The notes: generated from the sequence alone by a model not told the origin. DNA of 64,000 nucleotides from JB111 sp049856175 (GCF_049856175.1 NZ_JBNDNA010000005.1:181968-245967), one strand, 5' to 3'. Shown: positions 42,528 to 50,972, numbered from the stretch's first letter. Numbers and translations: made by a program.

Positions 42528-43808
42528 ATGCGCTCCCCGGTCGCCGAGTACCTCGACGAGATCCTCGCCGCGACGGCCATCGGGCCGGCCCGCGGGGAGC
42601 AGGCCACCTACATACCCGAGCTCGCCCGGGTCGACCCCGGCCTCCTCGGCCTGGCGCTGACGACCACGGACGGGGTCACCTACACGTCCGGTGACGCCGA
42701 CACCCTGCTCTCGATCCAGTCCGTGTCCAAGCCGTTCGTGTACGCCCTGGCCCTGCGCGACCGGGGGATCTCCGCCGTCGAGGCGAAGGTCGGCGTCGAG
42801 CCCACCGGGGAGGCCTTCAACGAGATGACCCTCGAGGAGGTCTCCAAGCGTCCCTACAATCCGATGATCAACGCCGGCGCCATCGCCACGAACACCCTCG
42901 TCGGCGACCCGGGGCTCACGGACGCGGACCGGGAGGCGGTCATCCTCGACGGCCTGTCCGCGTTCGCCGGGCGGCGCCTCGATGTGGAAGAGACGGTGTT
43001 CGAGTCCGAGATGGGCACCGCCCACCGCAACTACTCGATCGCGCACATGCTGGCCGGCTACGGGATCCTCGGGACCGACGCGCACGCCGCCGTACGCGGA
43101 TACGTCCGCCAGTGCGCGGTGCGGGCGAGCGCGCGGGACCTGTCGGTCATGGCGGCCACCCTCGCCAACGGCGGGACGAACCCCGTCACGGGGGAGCAGG
43201 TCGTACCGGGCACGGTCGTGCGCCAGACGCTGTCGGTCATGCTCGCGTGCGGGATGTACGACGCGGCCGGCGACTGGATCACCGACGTCGGCATCCCGGC
43301 CAAGAGCGGTGTCGGCGGCGGACTCATCGGCGCGCTGCCCGGGCAGCTCGGCGTCGCCTCGTTCTCTCCCCCGCTCGACGAGCACGGGTCGAGCGCCCGC
43401 GGCGTGGAGATCTTCGAGCGGCTCAGCCACGACTTCGGCCTGCACCTCATGTCCGTCCCGCCGCTCACGAGGTCCGTGATCCGCGGCCGCCGGACGCTCG
43501 ACCTGGGCGGCGGCGCCTCGGCGACCTGCTACGAGCTGCAGGGACCGCTGCGGTTCTCGAGCGTCGAGGCCGTCACGCGGGTGATCTCGGAGAACCCGCC
43601 GTCGCACCCGGTCGTCGTCATCGACACGAGCTCGACGACGTCGGTCGACCCGACCGCCACCCGCATGCTCGGCGACGTGGTCCGCCGCCTGACCGACGAC
43701 GGCGCGCGAGTGTGGCTCGTCGGCCCGCCGGGGACGATCCACGAGCACGACCTGGGCGAGGACGCCCACGTGGTGTCGACGATCGACGACGTCGGCCGGG
43801 ACGCGTAG
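42528..43808 (+). CDS. glsA: Glutaminase with C-terminal STAS domain
   Basis: 426 residues. The beta-lactamase-fold glutaminase domain (residues 1-310) has the catalytic SxxK in LSIQSVSKPFVYAL, the conserved NPMINAGAIATNTLV, and IPAKSGVGGGLIGALPGQLG. A STAS domain follows (about 320-425; VVVIDTSSTTSVDPTATRML, VWLVGPPGTIHEH), a fusion known from actinobacterial glutaminases. The enzyme hydrolyses glutamine to glutamate and ammonia. The STAS part is thought to be regulatory or nucleotide-binding. ATG 42528 is 14 bp from the divergent gene. Confidence 0.93.
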   Translation: MRSPVAEYLDEILAATAIGPARGEQATYIPELARVDPGLLGLALTTTDGVTYTSGDADTLLSIQSVSKPFVYALALRDRGISAVEAKVGVEPTGEAFNEMTLEEVSKRPYNPMINAGAIATNTLVGDPGLTDADREAVILDGLSAFAGRRLDVEETVFESEMGTAHRNYSIAHMLAGYGILGTDAHAAVRGYVRQCAVRASARDLSVMAATLANGGTNPVTGEQVVPGTVVRQTLSVMLACGMYDAAGDWITDVGIPAKSGVGGGLIGALPGQLGVASFSPPLDEHGSSARGVEIFERLSHDFGLHLMSVPPLTRSVIRGRRTLDLGGGASATCYELQGPLRFSSVEAVTRVISENPPSHPVVVIDTSSTTSVDPTATRMLGDVVRRLTDDGARVWLVGPPGTIHEHDLGEDAHVVSTIDDVGRDA

Positions 43809-43880
43809 CTCCGGACGGATCGGGGCGGCACGGGCCGCGAGCCCCGGGGGCCCGTGGCCGGCCGGTCCTCGGGGCCCGGG

Positions 43881-44504
43881 TCAGCCCGGCTCCTCCTCGC
43901 CGCGGTAGAAGGCCGCCGCCCGGGCCGCCGCGTCACGCGCCACCTCGGGGTCGGCCCCGGCGGCGAGATGGGCGGACTCCCAGGCGCGTGCCAGCTCGGT
44001 GGCGAACCGCAGCCCGGGCTCGGACGTGCTGAACTCGCCCATCGCCTCCGGGGTCGAGCGCGGGTCGCCGGCGAGGAGAAGCGCCAGGGCGAGGAACGCG
44101 CCGTCCCAGCCGATCCCGGTCGCGGCGGGTCCGAACGCGCGCCAGTGGTCGTCGTCGGGCACCGTGTGCCGCAGGGCCACCGTCGTCCCCCCACCGGACG
44201 GCACGATCGCCACCGACAGTCGACTGACGTCGCCCTCGAACTCCCAGGTCACGTCGAGGGCGCCCGGCTCGACGCAGCGCTCGATCGTGCCCTCGGTGCC
44301 GCTGCCCGTCAGCCGGTAGCGGCCCCCCTCGCGCAGGTCGCCCTCGACGGGCTCGAGCCACCTCTCGAGCCGGGCCGGGTCCGTGAACGCCGACCACAGC
44401 TCGGCGGCCTTCGCCGCGAAGGTCTGCTGGAGGAGCACGACGTGCGTACCGTCGCCGGGCTCGAGGGCACGCCCGACGGCTGCGATCTGCTCCGAGAGGT
44501 CCAC
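43881..44504 (-). CDS. SRPBCC/AHSA1-like protein
   Basis: 207 residues. The AHSA1-type core (LLQQTFAAKAAELWSAFTDP, LERWLEPVEGDLREGGRYRL, LDVTWEFEGDVSRLSVAIVP) is followed by a longer helical C-terminus (LARAWESAHLAAGADPEVAR). GTG start at 44504. Members bind hydrophobic ligands or act as Hsp90 co-chaperone-like proteins; ArsR-regulated copies are common but no regulator is adjacent. Confidence 0.85.
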   Translation of the reverse strand: MDLSEQIAAVGRALEPGDGTHVVLLQQTFAAKAAELWSAFTDPARLERWLEPVEGDLREGGRYRLTGSGTEGTIERCVEPGALDVTWEFEGDVSRLSVAIVPSGGGTTVALRHTVPDDDHWRAFGPAATGIGWDGAFLALALLLAGDPRSTPEAMGEFSTSEPGLRFATELARAWESAHLAAGADPEVARDAAARAAAFYRGEEEPG

Positions 44505-44593
44505 CCCGCCACGGTGCCAACCGGGTCCAGCCTCCGCAACCCGACGGGCCGAGGCGGCCCGGACCGGGGCAGGGCGGTCGGCGAGCGGTCAGG

Positions 44594-45511
44594 TCACCAG
44601 AACGCGCGCACGGCGATGGCGTCCGCGAACGCCTCGAGCCCGTCGTCGACGGCACCGAGGTAGAGCGAGCCGTCGATGAGCGAGATCTCCATGACGTAGA
44701 AGCCGCCCTTGCCGTCCCGGACGAGGTCGACCCGGCAGTAGAGCAGCTGCTCGTCGCGGCCGAGCCGGTCCTTGATGTAGCCGTGGATGGCCCGCCGGAT
44801 CCGCTCGCCCCAGCGCCACTCCTCCTCGGAGGCCTCGCGGGAGGACGCGACCTCCTCGTGGACGTCGTCGACCGAGCGGAAGGACGGGTGGAGCATCGGC
44901 TCCTTGACGACCATGTGCTCGGAGAGGCCGTTGAAGTAGATGAGGGAGATCTCGCCCTCGCGGTCGATCTGGTCGAGGTAGCGCTGGACCATGACGGTCC
45001 GGCCCTTCCGCAGCTGCCGGTCGACGTGCAGGATCGCCTCCTGCCGGGAGGCGGCGTCGGTGGACGTGTAGCGACCGGTCCCGCGCCCGCCGGAGGAGAC
45101 CGCGGGCTTGACCACGAAGTCGCCGTCGGCCGGCATCCGCGTATGGATCTGGTGCTTGCTGTAGCCGACGTCGGGCTCGAGCCACTGCGTGGGGATGATC
45201 GGCATCCCGCGCTTCTCGAGCTCGAGCAGGTAGTGCTTGTCGGTGTTCCACTCCATGACGTCGGGGTGGTTGAGCACCCGGTGCAACGACTTCGTCCACG
45301 TGAGGAACTGGTCGAGCTTCTGCGCGTAGTCGCGCACGCCGCGGACGACGACCAGCCCGGCCTCGGACCAGTCGACCGTCGGGTCGTCCCACACGCGCAC
45401 CCGCACGTCGATGCCGCGGGCGCGCAACGCGGCCGGCAGCTCCCGCTCGTCGTCGCTGAGCTCCGGCGCTCCGGACCACGTGGCAAGGGTGACTACTGGC
45501 GTCGTCGACAT
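44594..45511 (-). CDS. ATP-grasp ligase (DcsG-like)
   Basis: 305 residues. The N-terminal pre-ATP-grasp segment (VTLATWSGAPELSDDERELP through VRVRVWDDPTVDWSEAGLVV) and the phrase VMEWNTDKHYLLELEKRGMP resemble O-ureido-D-serine cyclo-ligase-like proteins. The ATP-grasp core has KPAVSSGGRGTGRY for nucleotide binding and LYCRVDLVRDGKGGFYVMEI with the metal-binding Asp and Glu. It probably joins a carboxylate to an amine. The substrate is unknown; no cycloserine cluster is present. Divergent from metQ. Confidence 0.85.
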   Translation of the reverse strand: MSTTPVVTLATWSGAPELSDDERELPAALRARGIDVRVRVWDDPTVDWSEAGLVVVRGVRDYAQKLDQFLTWTKSLHRVLNHPDVMEWNTDKHYLLELEKRGMPIIPTQWLEPDVGYSKHQIHTRMPADGDFVVKPAVSSGGRGTGRYTSTDAASRQEAILHVDRQLRKGRTVMVQRYLDQIDREGEISLIYFNGLSEHMVVKEPMLHPSFRSVDDVHEEVASSREASEEEWRWGERIRRAIHGYIKDRLGRDEQLLYCRVDLVRDGKGGFYVMEISLIDGSLYLGAVDDGLEAFADAIAVRAFW

Positions 45512-45583
45512 GCTCGGCAATCTACCCGCGACCACGGCGCCGCGCGGCCCGGCGCCACGCACGCCGACGACCGGCGTCGCGCA

Positions 45584-45601
45584 GGTCACCCCGGCGTGAC
45601 C
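45584..45601. promoter_or_regulatory. Inverted repeat upstream of metQ
   Basis: GGTCAC-CCCGGC-GTGACC has perfect 6-bp arms and lies 108 bp before the metQ ATG, in the divergent gap. It is a possible operator or leader hairpin. No SAM-riboswitch consensus is recognised around it. Confidence 0.35.
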
Positions 45602-45709
45602 AGCATGTGAGACATGGGGGGCGGGGGCAGCGCGCACCCCCGGGGACCGCGCAGAGTCCTGCCGTTCCGCCGGGCACCCCCCGGGCCCCACGCACCGACA
45701 GGGATCACG

Positions 45710-46615
45710 ATGACCGCACGCCGCACCCACCGCGCAGCCGCTCTGCTCGCGCTCGCCGCCGCACTGCCCCTCACGCTCGCCGCCTGCTCCTCGGAGGACG
45801 AGGGCGACGGGGAGCGCGGGTCCTCCGCGGACTCCCCCATCCGCATCGGCGTCGTCGGTGCGGCCGACCCGCAGTGGGACATCTTCACGGACCTGGCCGA
45901 GGAGGAGGGCATCTACATCGAGGTCCAGGACTTCACCGAGTACACGCAGCCGAACCCGGCGCTGACGGACGGCTCGCTGGACCTCAACCAGTTTCAGCAC
46001 ATCCTCTACCTCGCGCAGCACAACGAGGCCACGGGCGACGACCTCACCCCGATCGGCGCCACCGCCGTCTACCCGCTCGGCCTGTACTCGACCGAGTTCA
46101 CCGACGTCGAGGAGATCCCCGACGGCTCCGAGATCGCCATCCCCAACGACGTGACCAACCAGGCGCGCGCCCTGTTCGTCCTGGAGGAGGCCGGGCTGAT
46201 CGTGCTCAACGAGGACGCCGGCGTCGTCCCCGACCCGACGGACGTGGACGAGGGCGCCTCCAGCGTGACCGTCGCGCCGATGGACGCGAACCAGACGGTC
46301 GTCGCGCTCGACTCCGTCGCGGCCTCGATCGTCAACAACGACTTCGTCAGCGACGCGGGGCTCTCCCCCGCCGATGCGATCTTCGAGGACTCCGCCGAGT
46401 CCGAGGGCGCCCGCCCCTACATCAACGTGTTCGTCGCCCGTGCCGACGAGGCGGAGAACGAGAACTACGCCCGGCTCGTCGAGCTCTTCCACGACCAGAG
46501 CGTCGTCGACGCCCTCCAGGAGAGCTCGGGCGGCACCGCCTCGATCGCGGACCAGGACCCGGCCGAGCTGCAGGAGATCCTCGACGAGGTGCAGGCCTCG
46601 CTCGCCGAGGGCTGA
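45710..46615 (+). CDS. metQ: Methionine ABC transporter substrate-binding lipoprotein MetQ
   Basis: 301 residues. The signal peptide has a lipobox LAAC with C26. The NlpA/MetQ fold is shown by SPIRIGVVGAADPQWDIFTD, IEVQDFTEYTQPNPALTDGS, LDLNQFQHILYL and GATAVYPLGLYS. It binds methionine (D or L) outside the membrane. First gene of a metQ-metN-metI operon, a gap of 95 bp before metN. ATG 45710 is chosen because the signal peptide begins there; the frame upstream is disordered shadow. Confidence 0.95.
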   Translation: MTARRTHRAAALLALAAALPLTLAACSSEDEGDGERGSSADSPIRIGVVGAADPQWDIFTDLAEEEGIYIEVQDFTEYTQPNPALTDGSLDLNQFQHILYLAQHNEATGDDLTPIGATAVYPLGLYSTEFTDVEEIPDGSEIAIPNDVTNQARALFVLEEAGLIVLNEDAGVVPDPTDVDEGASSVTVAPMDANQTVVALDSVAASIVNNDFVSDAGLSPADAIFEDSAESEGARPYINVFVARADEAENENYARLVELFHDQSVVDALQESSGGTASIADQDPAELQEILDEVQASLAEG

Positions 46616-46710
46616 CCCTGCCACCTGCGAGGCAGGGACCGGAGAACCCTCAGAGCCCACCGTCGGCGGGGCGCGGAGCACCGCGCCCCGCCACCGGCAT
46701 GAAAGGTGCC

Positions 46711-47862
46711 ATGAGCACAGTCATCTCCTTCGACGACGTGTCGAAGACGTTCCCGAGCAAGTCCGGCGACGTGCGCGCCGTGCGTCACGTGAGCCTGGAG
46801 GTCGCCGAGGGTGAGATCTTCGGCGTCATCGGCTGGTCCGGCGCCGGGAAGTCCACCCTCGTCCGGCTCATCAACGGCCTCGAGCCCGTCACCGACGGGC
46901 GCGTGAGCGTCCTCGGCACGGAGATCTCCGGCCTGACCGAGCGGCGCATCCGCCCGATCCGGCCCGAGATCGGGATGATCTTCCAGCAGTTCAACCTCTT
47001 CAACAGCAAGACGGTCACCGAGAACATCGCCTATCCGCTGCGCCTGGCCGGCTGGTCGAAGGAGCGGCGTACCGCCCGGGTCGCCGAGCTGCTGGACTTC
47101 GTCGGGCTGAGCGACAAGGCCCGCTCCTACCCCGACCAGCTCTCGGGCGGGCAGAAGCAGCGCGTGGGCATCGCGCGCGCCCTCGCCCCGGGGCCGAGGA
47201 TCCTGCTGGCCGACGAGTGCACGTCGGCCCTCGACCCGGAGACCACGCGCGAGGTGCTCGCCCTGCTCCGCCGCATCAACGAGGAGCTCGGCCTGACCAT
47301 CGTCCTCATCACCCACGAGATGGACATCGTCAAGCACCTGTGCGACCGGGTCGCGGTGATGGAGCTGGGCGAGGTCGTCGAGTCCGGCACCGTCTACGAC
47401 CTCTTCTCCGACCCCCAGCACGACACGACCCGCCGTTTCGTCGCGACGTCGCTGCGCGACAGGCCGCGTACCGACACGCTCCGCGCGCTCGCCGAGACCC
47501 ACCCGGGCGCCGTTCTCGCCACCGTGGCCGTGCGGGAGAACCGTGGGTCGTCCGCCGTGCTGGCCCGGACGCTCGGCGAGCACCCCGGCGTGCAGTCGGC
47601 CCTCGTCTACGGCGGCATCACCGACGTCGGCAACCGACCGCTCGGGTCGCTGACCTTCGCGCTGACCGGGGACGCCGAGCGGGTGGCGGCGCTCGTGGAG
47701 GCCCTCGAAGAGGTCGCCGAGGTCGAGCGTCACGAGCTCGACGCCGGGCCCGACCCGAACGACCTGCCGCCCGCACCGACGACCCCGACCGATGCGACCA
47801 CGCCGACCGGTCCGACCACGCCGACCGGCCCGACCACGCCCGAGACGGAGGGCCCGCGATGA
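46711..47862 (+). CDS. metN: Methionine ABC transporter ATPase MetN
   Basis: 383 residues. Walker A is GWSGAGKSTLVR, the signature is LSGGQKQRVGIARAL, and Walker B ILLADECTSALDPET; the H-loop is ITHEMDIVKHL. The C-terminal NIL domain (about 265-345; GAVLATVAVRENRGSSAVLA) is the regulatory methionine-sensing domain typical of MetN. The tail is a Thr/Pro repeat (TPTDATTPTGPTTPTGP) not usual in the family. Start ATG 46711 follows AAAGG. It overlaps metI by 4 bp. Confidence 0.96.
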   Translation: MSTVISFDDVSKTFPSKSGDVRAVRHVSLEVAEGEIFGVIGWSGAGKSTLVRLINGLEPVTDGRVSVLGTEISGLTERRIRPIRPEIGMIFQQFNLFNSKTVTENIAYPLRLAGWSKERRTARVAELLDFVGLSDKARSYPDQLSGGQKQRVGIARALAPGPRILLADECTSALDPETTREVLALLRRINEELGLTIVLITHEMDIVKHLCDRVAVMELGEVVESGTVYDLFSDPQHDTTRRFVATSLRDRPRTDTLRALAETHPGAVLATVAVRENRGSSAVLARTLGEHPGVQSALVYGGITDVGNRPLGSLTFALTGDAERVAALVEALEEVAEVERHELDAGPDPNDLPPAPTTPTDATTPTGPTTPTGPTTPETEGPR

Positions 47863-48521
47863 CGTTCGACTGGGAGAACAACTGGGACGTCTTCCTCGAG
47901 GCCTTCCTCGTCACGCTGCAGATCGTCGGCACCACGCTGCTCATCGGCGGCGTGGTCGGCCTCGTCCTGGGGACGCTGCTCTACGCGACCCGGCGCGGGG
48001 GCGTGCTCGCCAACCGCTGGCTGTTCGGGTTCCTCAACGTCCTGACGAACTTCGTCCGGCCGATCCCGTTCATCATCTTCCTCACAGTGATGGGCCCGGT
48101 GACGATCGGGATCGTGGGCACCCGGATCGGCACGGAGGCGTTCATCGTGCCGGCGTCGATCATGGCCTCGTTCGCCACCGGGCGGATCGTCGAGCAGAAC
48201 CTCGTGGCGCTCGACCCCGGCCTCATCGAGGCGGCGCGCGCGATGGGCGCCTCGCCCTGGCGGATCATCCGCACCGTCGTCATCCCCGAGGCGCTCGGAC
48301 CGCTCATCCTCGGCTACACGTTCATCTTCATCGCCATCGTCGACATGTCCGCCCTCGCCGGGATGATCTCCGGCGGCGGTCTCGGTGCGTTCGCCCTGAC
48401 CTACGGCTACCAGCGCTTCGACTGGTGGCTGACGGTCATCACGGTGATCGTCATCGTCATCCTCGTGCAGTCGGTGCAGTTCTTCGGCAACTGGCTGGCG
48501 CGCAAGGTCATGCGCCGCTGA
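47859..48521 (+). CDS. metI: Methionine ABC transporter permease MetI
   Basis: 220 residues with five transmembrane helices. The EAA loop EAARAMGASPWRIIRTVVIP (about residues 125-145) contacts MetN. Start ATG 47859 overlaps the metN stop (ATGA), so translation is coupled. The length and helix count match family norms. No terminator was seen behind it, but 131 bp of non-coding sequence precedes the next gene. Confidence 0.95.
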   Translation: MTFDWENNWDVFLEAFLVTLQIVGTTLLIGGVVGLVLGTLLYATRRGGVLANRWLFGFLNVLTNFVRPIPFIIFLTVMGPVTIGIVGTRIGTEAFIVPASIMASFATGRIVEQNLVALDPGLIEAARAMGASPWRIIRTVVIPEALGPLILGYTFIFIAIVDMSALAGMISGGGLGAFALTYGYQRFDWWLTVITVIVIVILVQSVQFFGNWLARKVMRR

Positions 48522-48652
48522 GGCCGCGAGGCACCGCTCTCAAGGGTGTCGGCGAGGTTGCTGGTGCGGGTGACGTCCAGAGAGCGGGCGATGGTCTGAA
48601 CTGCCCCGATGGAACCGTTCCCGGCGTGACGCCCCGGTGACACCATGTCGCC

Positions 48653-48979
48653 ATGCCGAGCCTCTCAGCACTCGCCTCACCGGTCCTTGCCACTCCGGTG
48701 CTTGCCGGTGCCTCGCCGTTCGCGGACCGCCCGACGCCGATCATGTTCTACGTCGTGCCGGCCCTCATGGTGCTGATCATCGTCGGCAGGGTCGTCCAGG
48801 GGATCCTCCGGCTGCGCGCGGAGCGGCGCCGCCAGGAGCACCAGATCCGCATGCTCGAGCTGCGGCACCAGGCGTCGACCGGGAACGTCGGCCCCGCGCC
48901 GTCCGGCACCGCCGACGAGGGGTGGTCCGGCCTCGAGGCGCAGTACCTCCGCGCGCGGCAGGGGCGCGGCGCCTCATGA
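48653..48979 (+). CDS. Small single-pass membrane protein
   Basis: 108 residues. An N-terminal Ser/Ala-rich stretch (about 30) is followed by one strong helix (MFYVVPALMVLIIVGRVVQG) and a basic cytoplasmic helix (RLRAERRRQEHQIRMLELRH). The start ATG is at 48653. The stop overlaps the start of the next gene (ATGA at 48976-48979), so the two are a coupled pair. No recognised family. Confidence 0.7.
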   Translation: MPSLSALASPVLATPVLAGASPFADRPTPIMFYVVPALMVLIIVGRVVQGILRLRAERRRQEHQIRMLELRHQASTGNVGPAPSGTADEGWSGLEAQYLRARQGRGAS

Positions 48980-49350
48980 CAACGGGAGGAGCGTCGTTCC
49001 CGACGGGGTGGGTGATCACCGCCGTCGTCATCATCGCCGTGATCAACGTGGCGAGGATCCTCTGGCGGCTGGGAACGGGCGGGTACTCAGGGCACGGCGG
49101 TGACGACGGCTACGGCCGTGATCGGCGTCGCCGGTCCGGCTGGGGGCGCGGCTCGGGACGCCGTCGTGGCTCGTCGGGGCGGAGCAGCTTCGGCGGCTCG
49201 TTCGGTGGCGGCTCGGGATCACGGTCGTTCTCGGGGCGCTTCGGCGGAGGCTCGGGCCGCTCGCGCCGCCGGTCCTCGGGCGGCTCATCGAAGCGTCGCG
49301 GCGGCGGGATGCGCAAGGGCAGTCGTCGCATGGGCGGCAGGAAGCGCTGA
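48976..49350 (+). CDS. Membrane protein with Gly/Ser/Arg-rich tail
   Basis: 124 residues. One helix (WVITAVVIIAVINVARILW, about residues 12-30) is followed by a tail of 80 residues made almost entirely of Gly, Ser, Arg and Phe (GRSSFGGSFGGGSGSRSFSG, RRSSGGSSKRRGGGMRKGSR). Tails like this bind RNA or form condensates in eukaryotes; here the meaning is open. It is coupled to the gene before it. A hairpin terminator lies 28 bp after it. Confidence 0.65.
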   Translation: MTTGGASFPTGWVITAVVIIAVINVARILWRLGTGGYSGHGGDDGYGRDRRRRSGWGRGSGRRRGSSGRSSFGGSFGGGSGSRSFSGRFGGGSGRSRRRSSGGSSKRRGGGMRKGSRRMGGRKR

Positions 49351-49377
49351 CCCGGCACACGGACGACCGGACACAAG

Positions 49378-49424
49378 GACGGGGCCCGACGGCGGAACGT
49401 GCGTTCCGTCGTCGGGCCCCGTCC
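49378..49424. terminator. Bidirectional stem-loop terminator
   Basis: A long GC-rich hairpin: GACGGGGCCCGACGGCGGAA on the left pairs with TTCCGTCGTCGGGCCCCGTC on the right (one mismatch) around a GTGC-like loop. It separates the + gene ending at 49350 from the - gene ending at 49453. Confidence 0.8.
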
Positions 49425-49452
49425 GTGTTCAGCGGCGGCCCCCCGCGTGGGG

Positions 49453-50403
49453 TCAGCGGCTGTGCCGCCCGGCGCCCTCGTCGCCGAGCGGTCCGGGTCC
49501 GCCCGTGCCGTCCGCGTCCTCGGGATCACGCTCGATGTGGATGTCCTCGCTGGTGACGGGCGTGCCGTCCTCGGCGAAGGTCTCCGTCACGGTGTACCGA
49601 CGCAGGCGCACACGTCCGGTCGCCTGACCGGCCGCGTCGGTGCCCGCGGGAGCGCCGTGGTCGGCGTGCGTCGGCCGCGCCCCCGCGGGGACGTCGTGCC
49701 CGGTCCGGGGCTCGGCGCCCGCGACGGGCTCGGGTGCCGGACGCTCGGTCACCGCCGGGGCGGCGTGCGTGCCGGGCCCGCCCGCCGGCGGCAGGTCGGG
49801 TCCGGGGCCCGCCGAGGGGGCGACCCGCTCGTCCGGGGCCGCTGCGGCGTCGGTCGTGGAGACGTCGGCCTCGAGCGGGCGCCCGTCGGCGGTCGGAACG
49901 TCGGGACGCGCGGAGTCCGGCCGGTCGTCGCGGAACGCGCCGCGCTCGTCGGCACCCTGCGCCGGTGCTCCCTGGAAGCCGGCCGCGGGGGGCGCTCCGT
50001 GGACACCTCCACCGGCGACCGCCGGGTCGATGTCCGGACGACGCTCCTGGTCGGCGACGCCGGGCTGCTGGTCCCAGCCCGCGTACCGGCCCTGGAGCCC
50101 GTAGTGCGCGAACAGCTCGCTCTCCTGCTCGGGGCTGAGGCTCTCGTCCACGTCGAGCCGCGGAGCGTCCTTCACGAGGTCCTTCGTGAAGGGCACGACG
50201 ATCTCGTCGTGGTCGTAGCTCGCCCCCTCCAGCGGGACGAACGACTCCTTGGTGCCGAACAGACCGGTGTTGACGGTCATCCACGTGGGGTCGTTGCTCG
50301 AGTCGTCGAGGAACACCTGCCCCACGGTGCCGATCTTGCCGTCGTTCCCCCGGACGGGCGTCTTCGCGGCGAGGATGCCCCCGACGTCATTGATGCTGAT
50401 CAT
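49453..50403 (-). CDS. PRC-barrel protein with short DUF2382-like end
   Basis: 316 residues. The PRC-barrel (residues 1-85; VGGILAAKTPVRGNDGKIGT, WMTVNTGLFGTKESFVPLEG) is followed by a 170-residue Ala/Pro/Gly-rich disordered linker. The C-terminal segment GRVRLRRYTVTETFAEDGTP with SEDIHIERD is the start of a DUF2382 domain that is shorter than usual. Such proteins are linked to stress or photoreaction-centre-type assembly in other bacteria; here a stress role is inferred. ATG 50403. Confidence 0.8.
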   Translation of the reverse strand: MISINDVGGILAAKTPVRGNDGKIGTVGQVFLDDSSNDPTWMTVNTGLFGTKESFVPLEGASYDHDEIVVPFTKDLVKDAPRLDVDESLSPEQESELFAHYGLQGRYAGWDQQPGVADQERRPDIDPAVAGGGVHGAPPAAGFQGAPAQGADERGAFRDDRPDSARPDVPTADGRPLEADVSTTDAAAAPDERVAPSAGPGPDLPPAGGPGTHAAPAVTERPAPEPVAGAEPRTGHDVPAGARPTHADHGAPAGTDAAGQATGRVRLRRYTVTETFAEDGTPVTSEDIHIERDPEDADGTGGPGPLGDEGAGRHSR

Positions 50404-50462
50404 GCTTCTCCCTCGTTCGATGGTGTCGTACGGGTGATCTGCTCAGCTGATCGGCGGTCGTG

Positions 50463-50729
50463 TCAGACGTCCGGCTCGTCGGGACGCAGGGTGCCCCCCT
50501 TGTCGCCCTCGACGCCCGAGCCGCCCAGCACGCCACCGTCGTGCGTGCGGCCGGTACCGCCGCCACCGTCCTGTCCGTCGTGCATGAACGCGGACGAGCG
50601 GTCCTCGTGCTCGGCCACCGGGTTGTCCGGGCGGTTCACGCCGTGCTGGTACTCGCTGGGCTGCGACTCGCCCACCTCGTCGTGCTCGCCGTCGTGGCGG
50701 TCGGCGACATGCTTTCCGTGGTGACTCAT
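50463..50729 (-). CDS. Small hydrophilic hypothetical protein
   Basis: An 88-residue, His/Asp/Glu/Gly-rich, probably disordered protein (MSHHGKHVADRHDGEHDEVG at the start). GAGGAGG lies 7 bp before ATG 50729, a strong ribosome binding site. There is no hydrophobic core. It lies just upstream of the PRC-barrel gene in the same direction (59 bp gap) and may be part of the same stress-related unit. Its family is not recognised. Confidence 0.7.
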   Translation of the reverse strand: MSHHGKHVADRHDGEHDEVGESQPSEYQHGVNRPDNPVAEHEDRSSAFMHDGQDGGGGTGRTHDGGVLGGSGVEGDKGGTLRPDEPDV

Positions 50730-50835
50730 GACGTGCCTCCTCAAGGTGTGGACGCGGGCCGCCCGGTGCGGGCGCTCGCACGCTGCGAGGCGCCCCCGGG
50801 CCGACGCCACGTCCCCGTGGCACGACGCTACTCGG

Positions 50836-50926
50836 GGCCCGCCCGCCGCGCACGGGGAGACGACGTTCGTCGTCGACAGGGCCGCGGCGCTGCCCGGTGC
50901 CCACCTGCCGCGCACGGGGAGACGAC
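50836..50926. CRISPR. CRISPR-like repeat pair with one 33-bp spacer
   Basis: Two 29-bp copies, 50836-50864 and 50898-50926, match at 26 of 29 positions; the last 20 (GCCGCGCACGGGGAGACGAC) are identical. The stretch between them is 33 bp, so the period is 62. The 5' ends read GGCCCGCC and TGCCCACC. The first copy can fold as CCCG-loop-CGGG. Length, period and base composition fit a minimal type I-E CRISPR, and the GCCCACC ... GACGAC ends are shared with the last unit at 20128-20156. The right copy abuts the tRNA-Lys terminator. No cas genes seen. A chance intergenic duplication is the alternative. Confidence 0.45.
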
Positions 50927-50967
50927 GAGGGCCCCGGACGCGGATGTCCGCGTCCGGGGCCCTCGTT
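50925..50967 (-). terminator. Stem-loop terminator of tRNA-Lys
   Basis: ACGAGGGCCCCGGACGCGG (50925-50943) pairs perfectly with CCGCGTCCGGGGCCCTCGT (50948-50966) around a 4-nt loop. It lies directly behind the minus-strand tRNA. Confidence 0.85.
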
Positions 50968-50972
50968 GCCGG

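Noticed and set aside
45512..45709. SAM riboswitch before metQ
   Set aside because: No SAM-I or SAM-IV core consensus could be recognised; only a simple palindrome is visible.
47760..47850. Thr/Pro repeats at the end of metN as a separate domain
   Set aside because: It is a short low-complexity tail; no fold or motif supports a domain.
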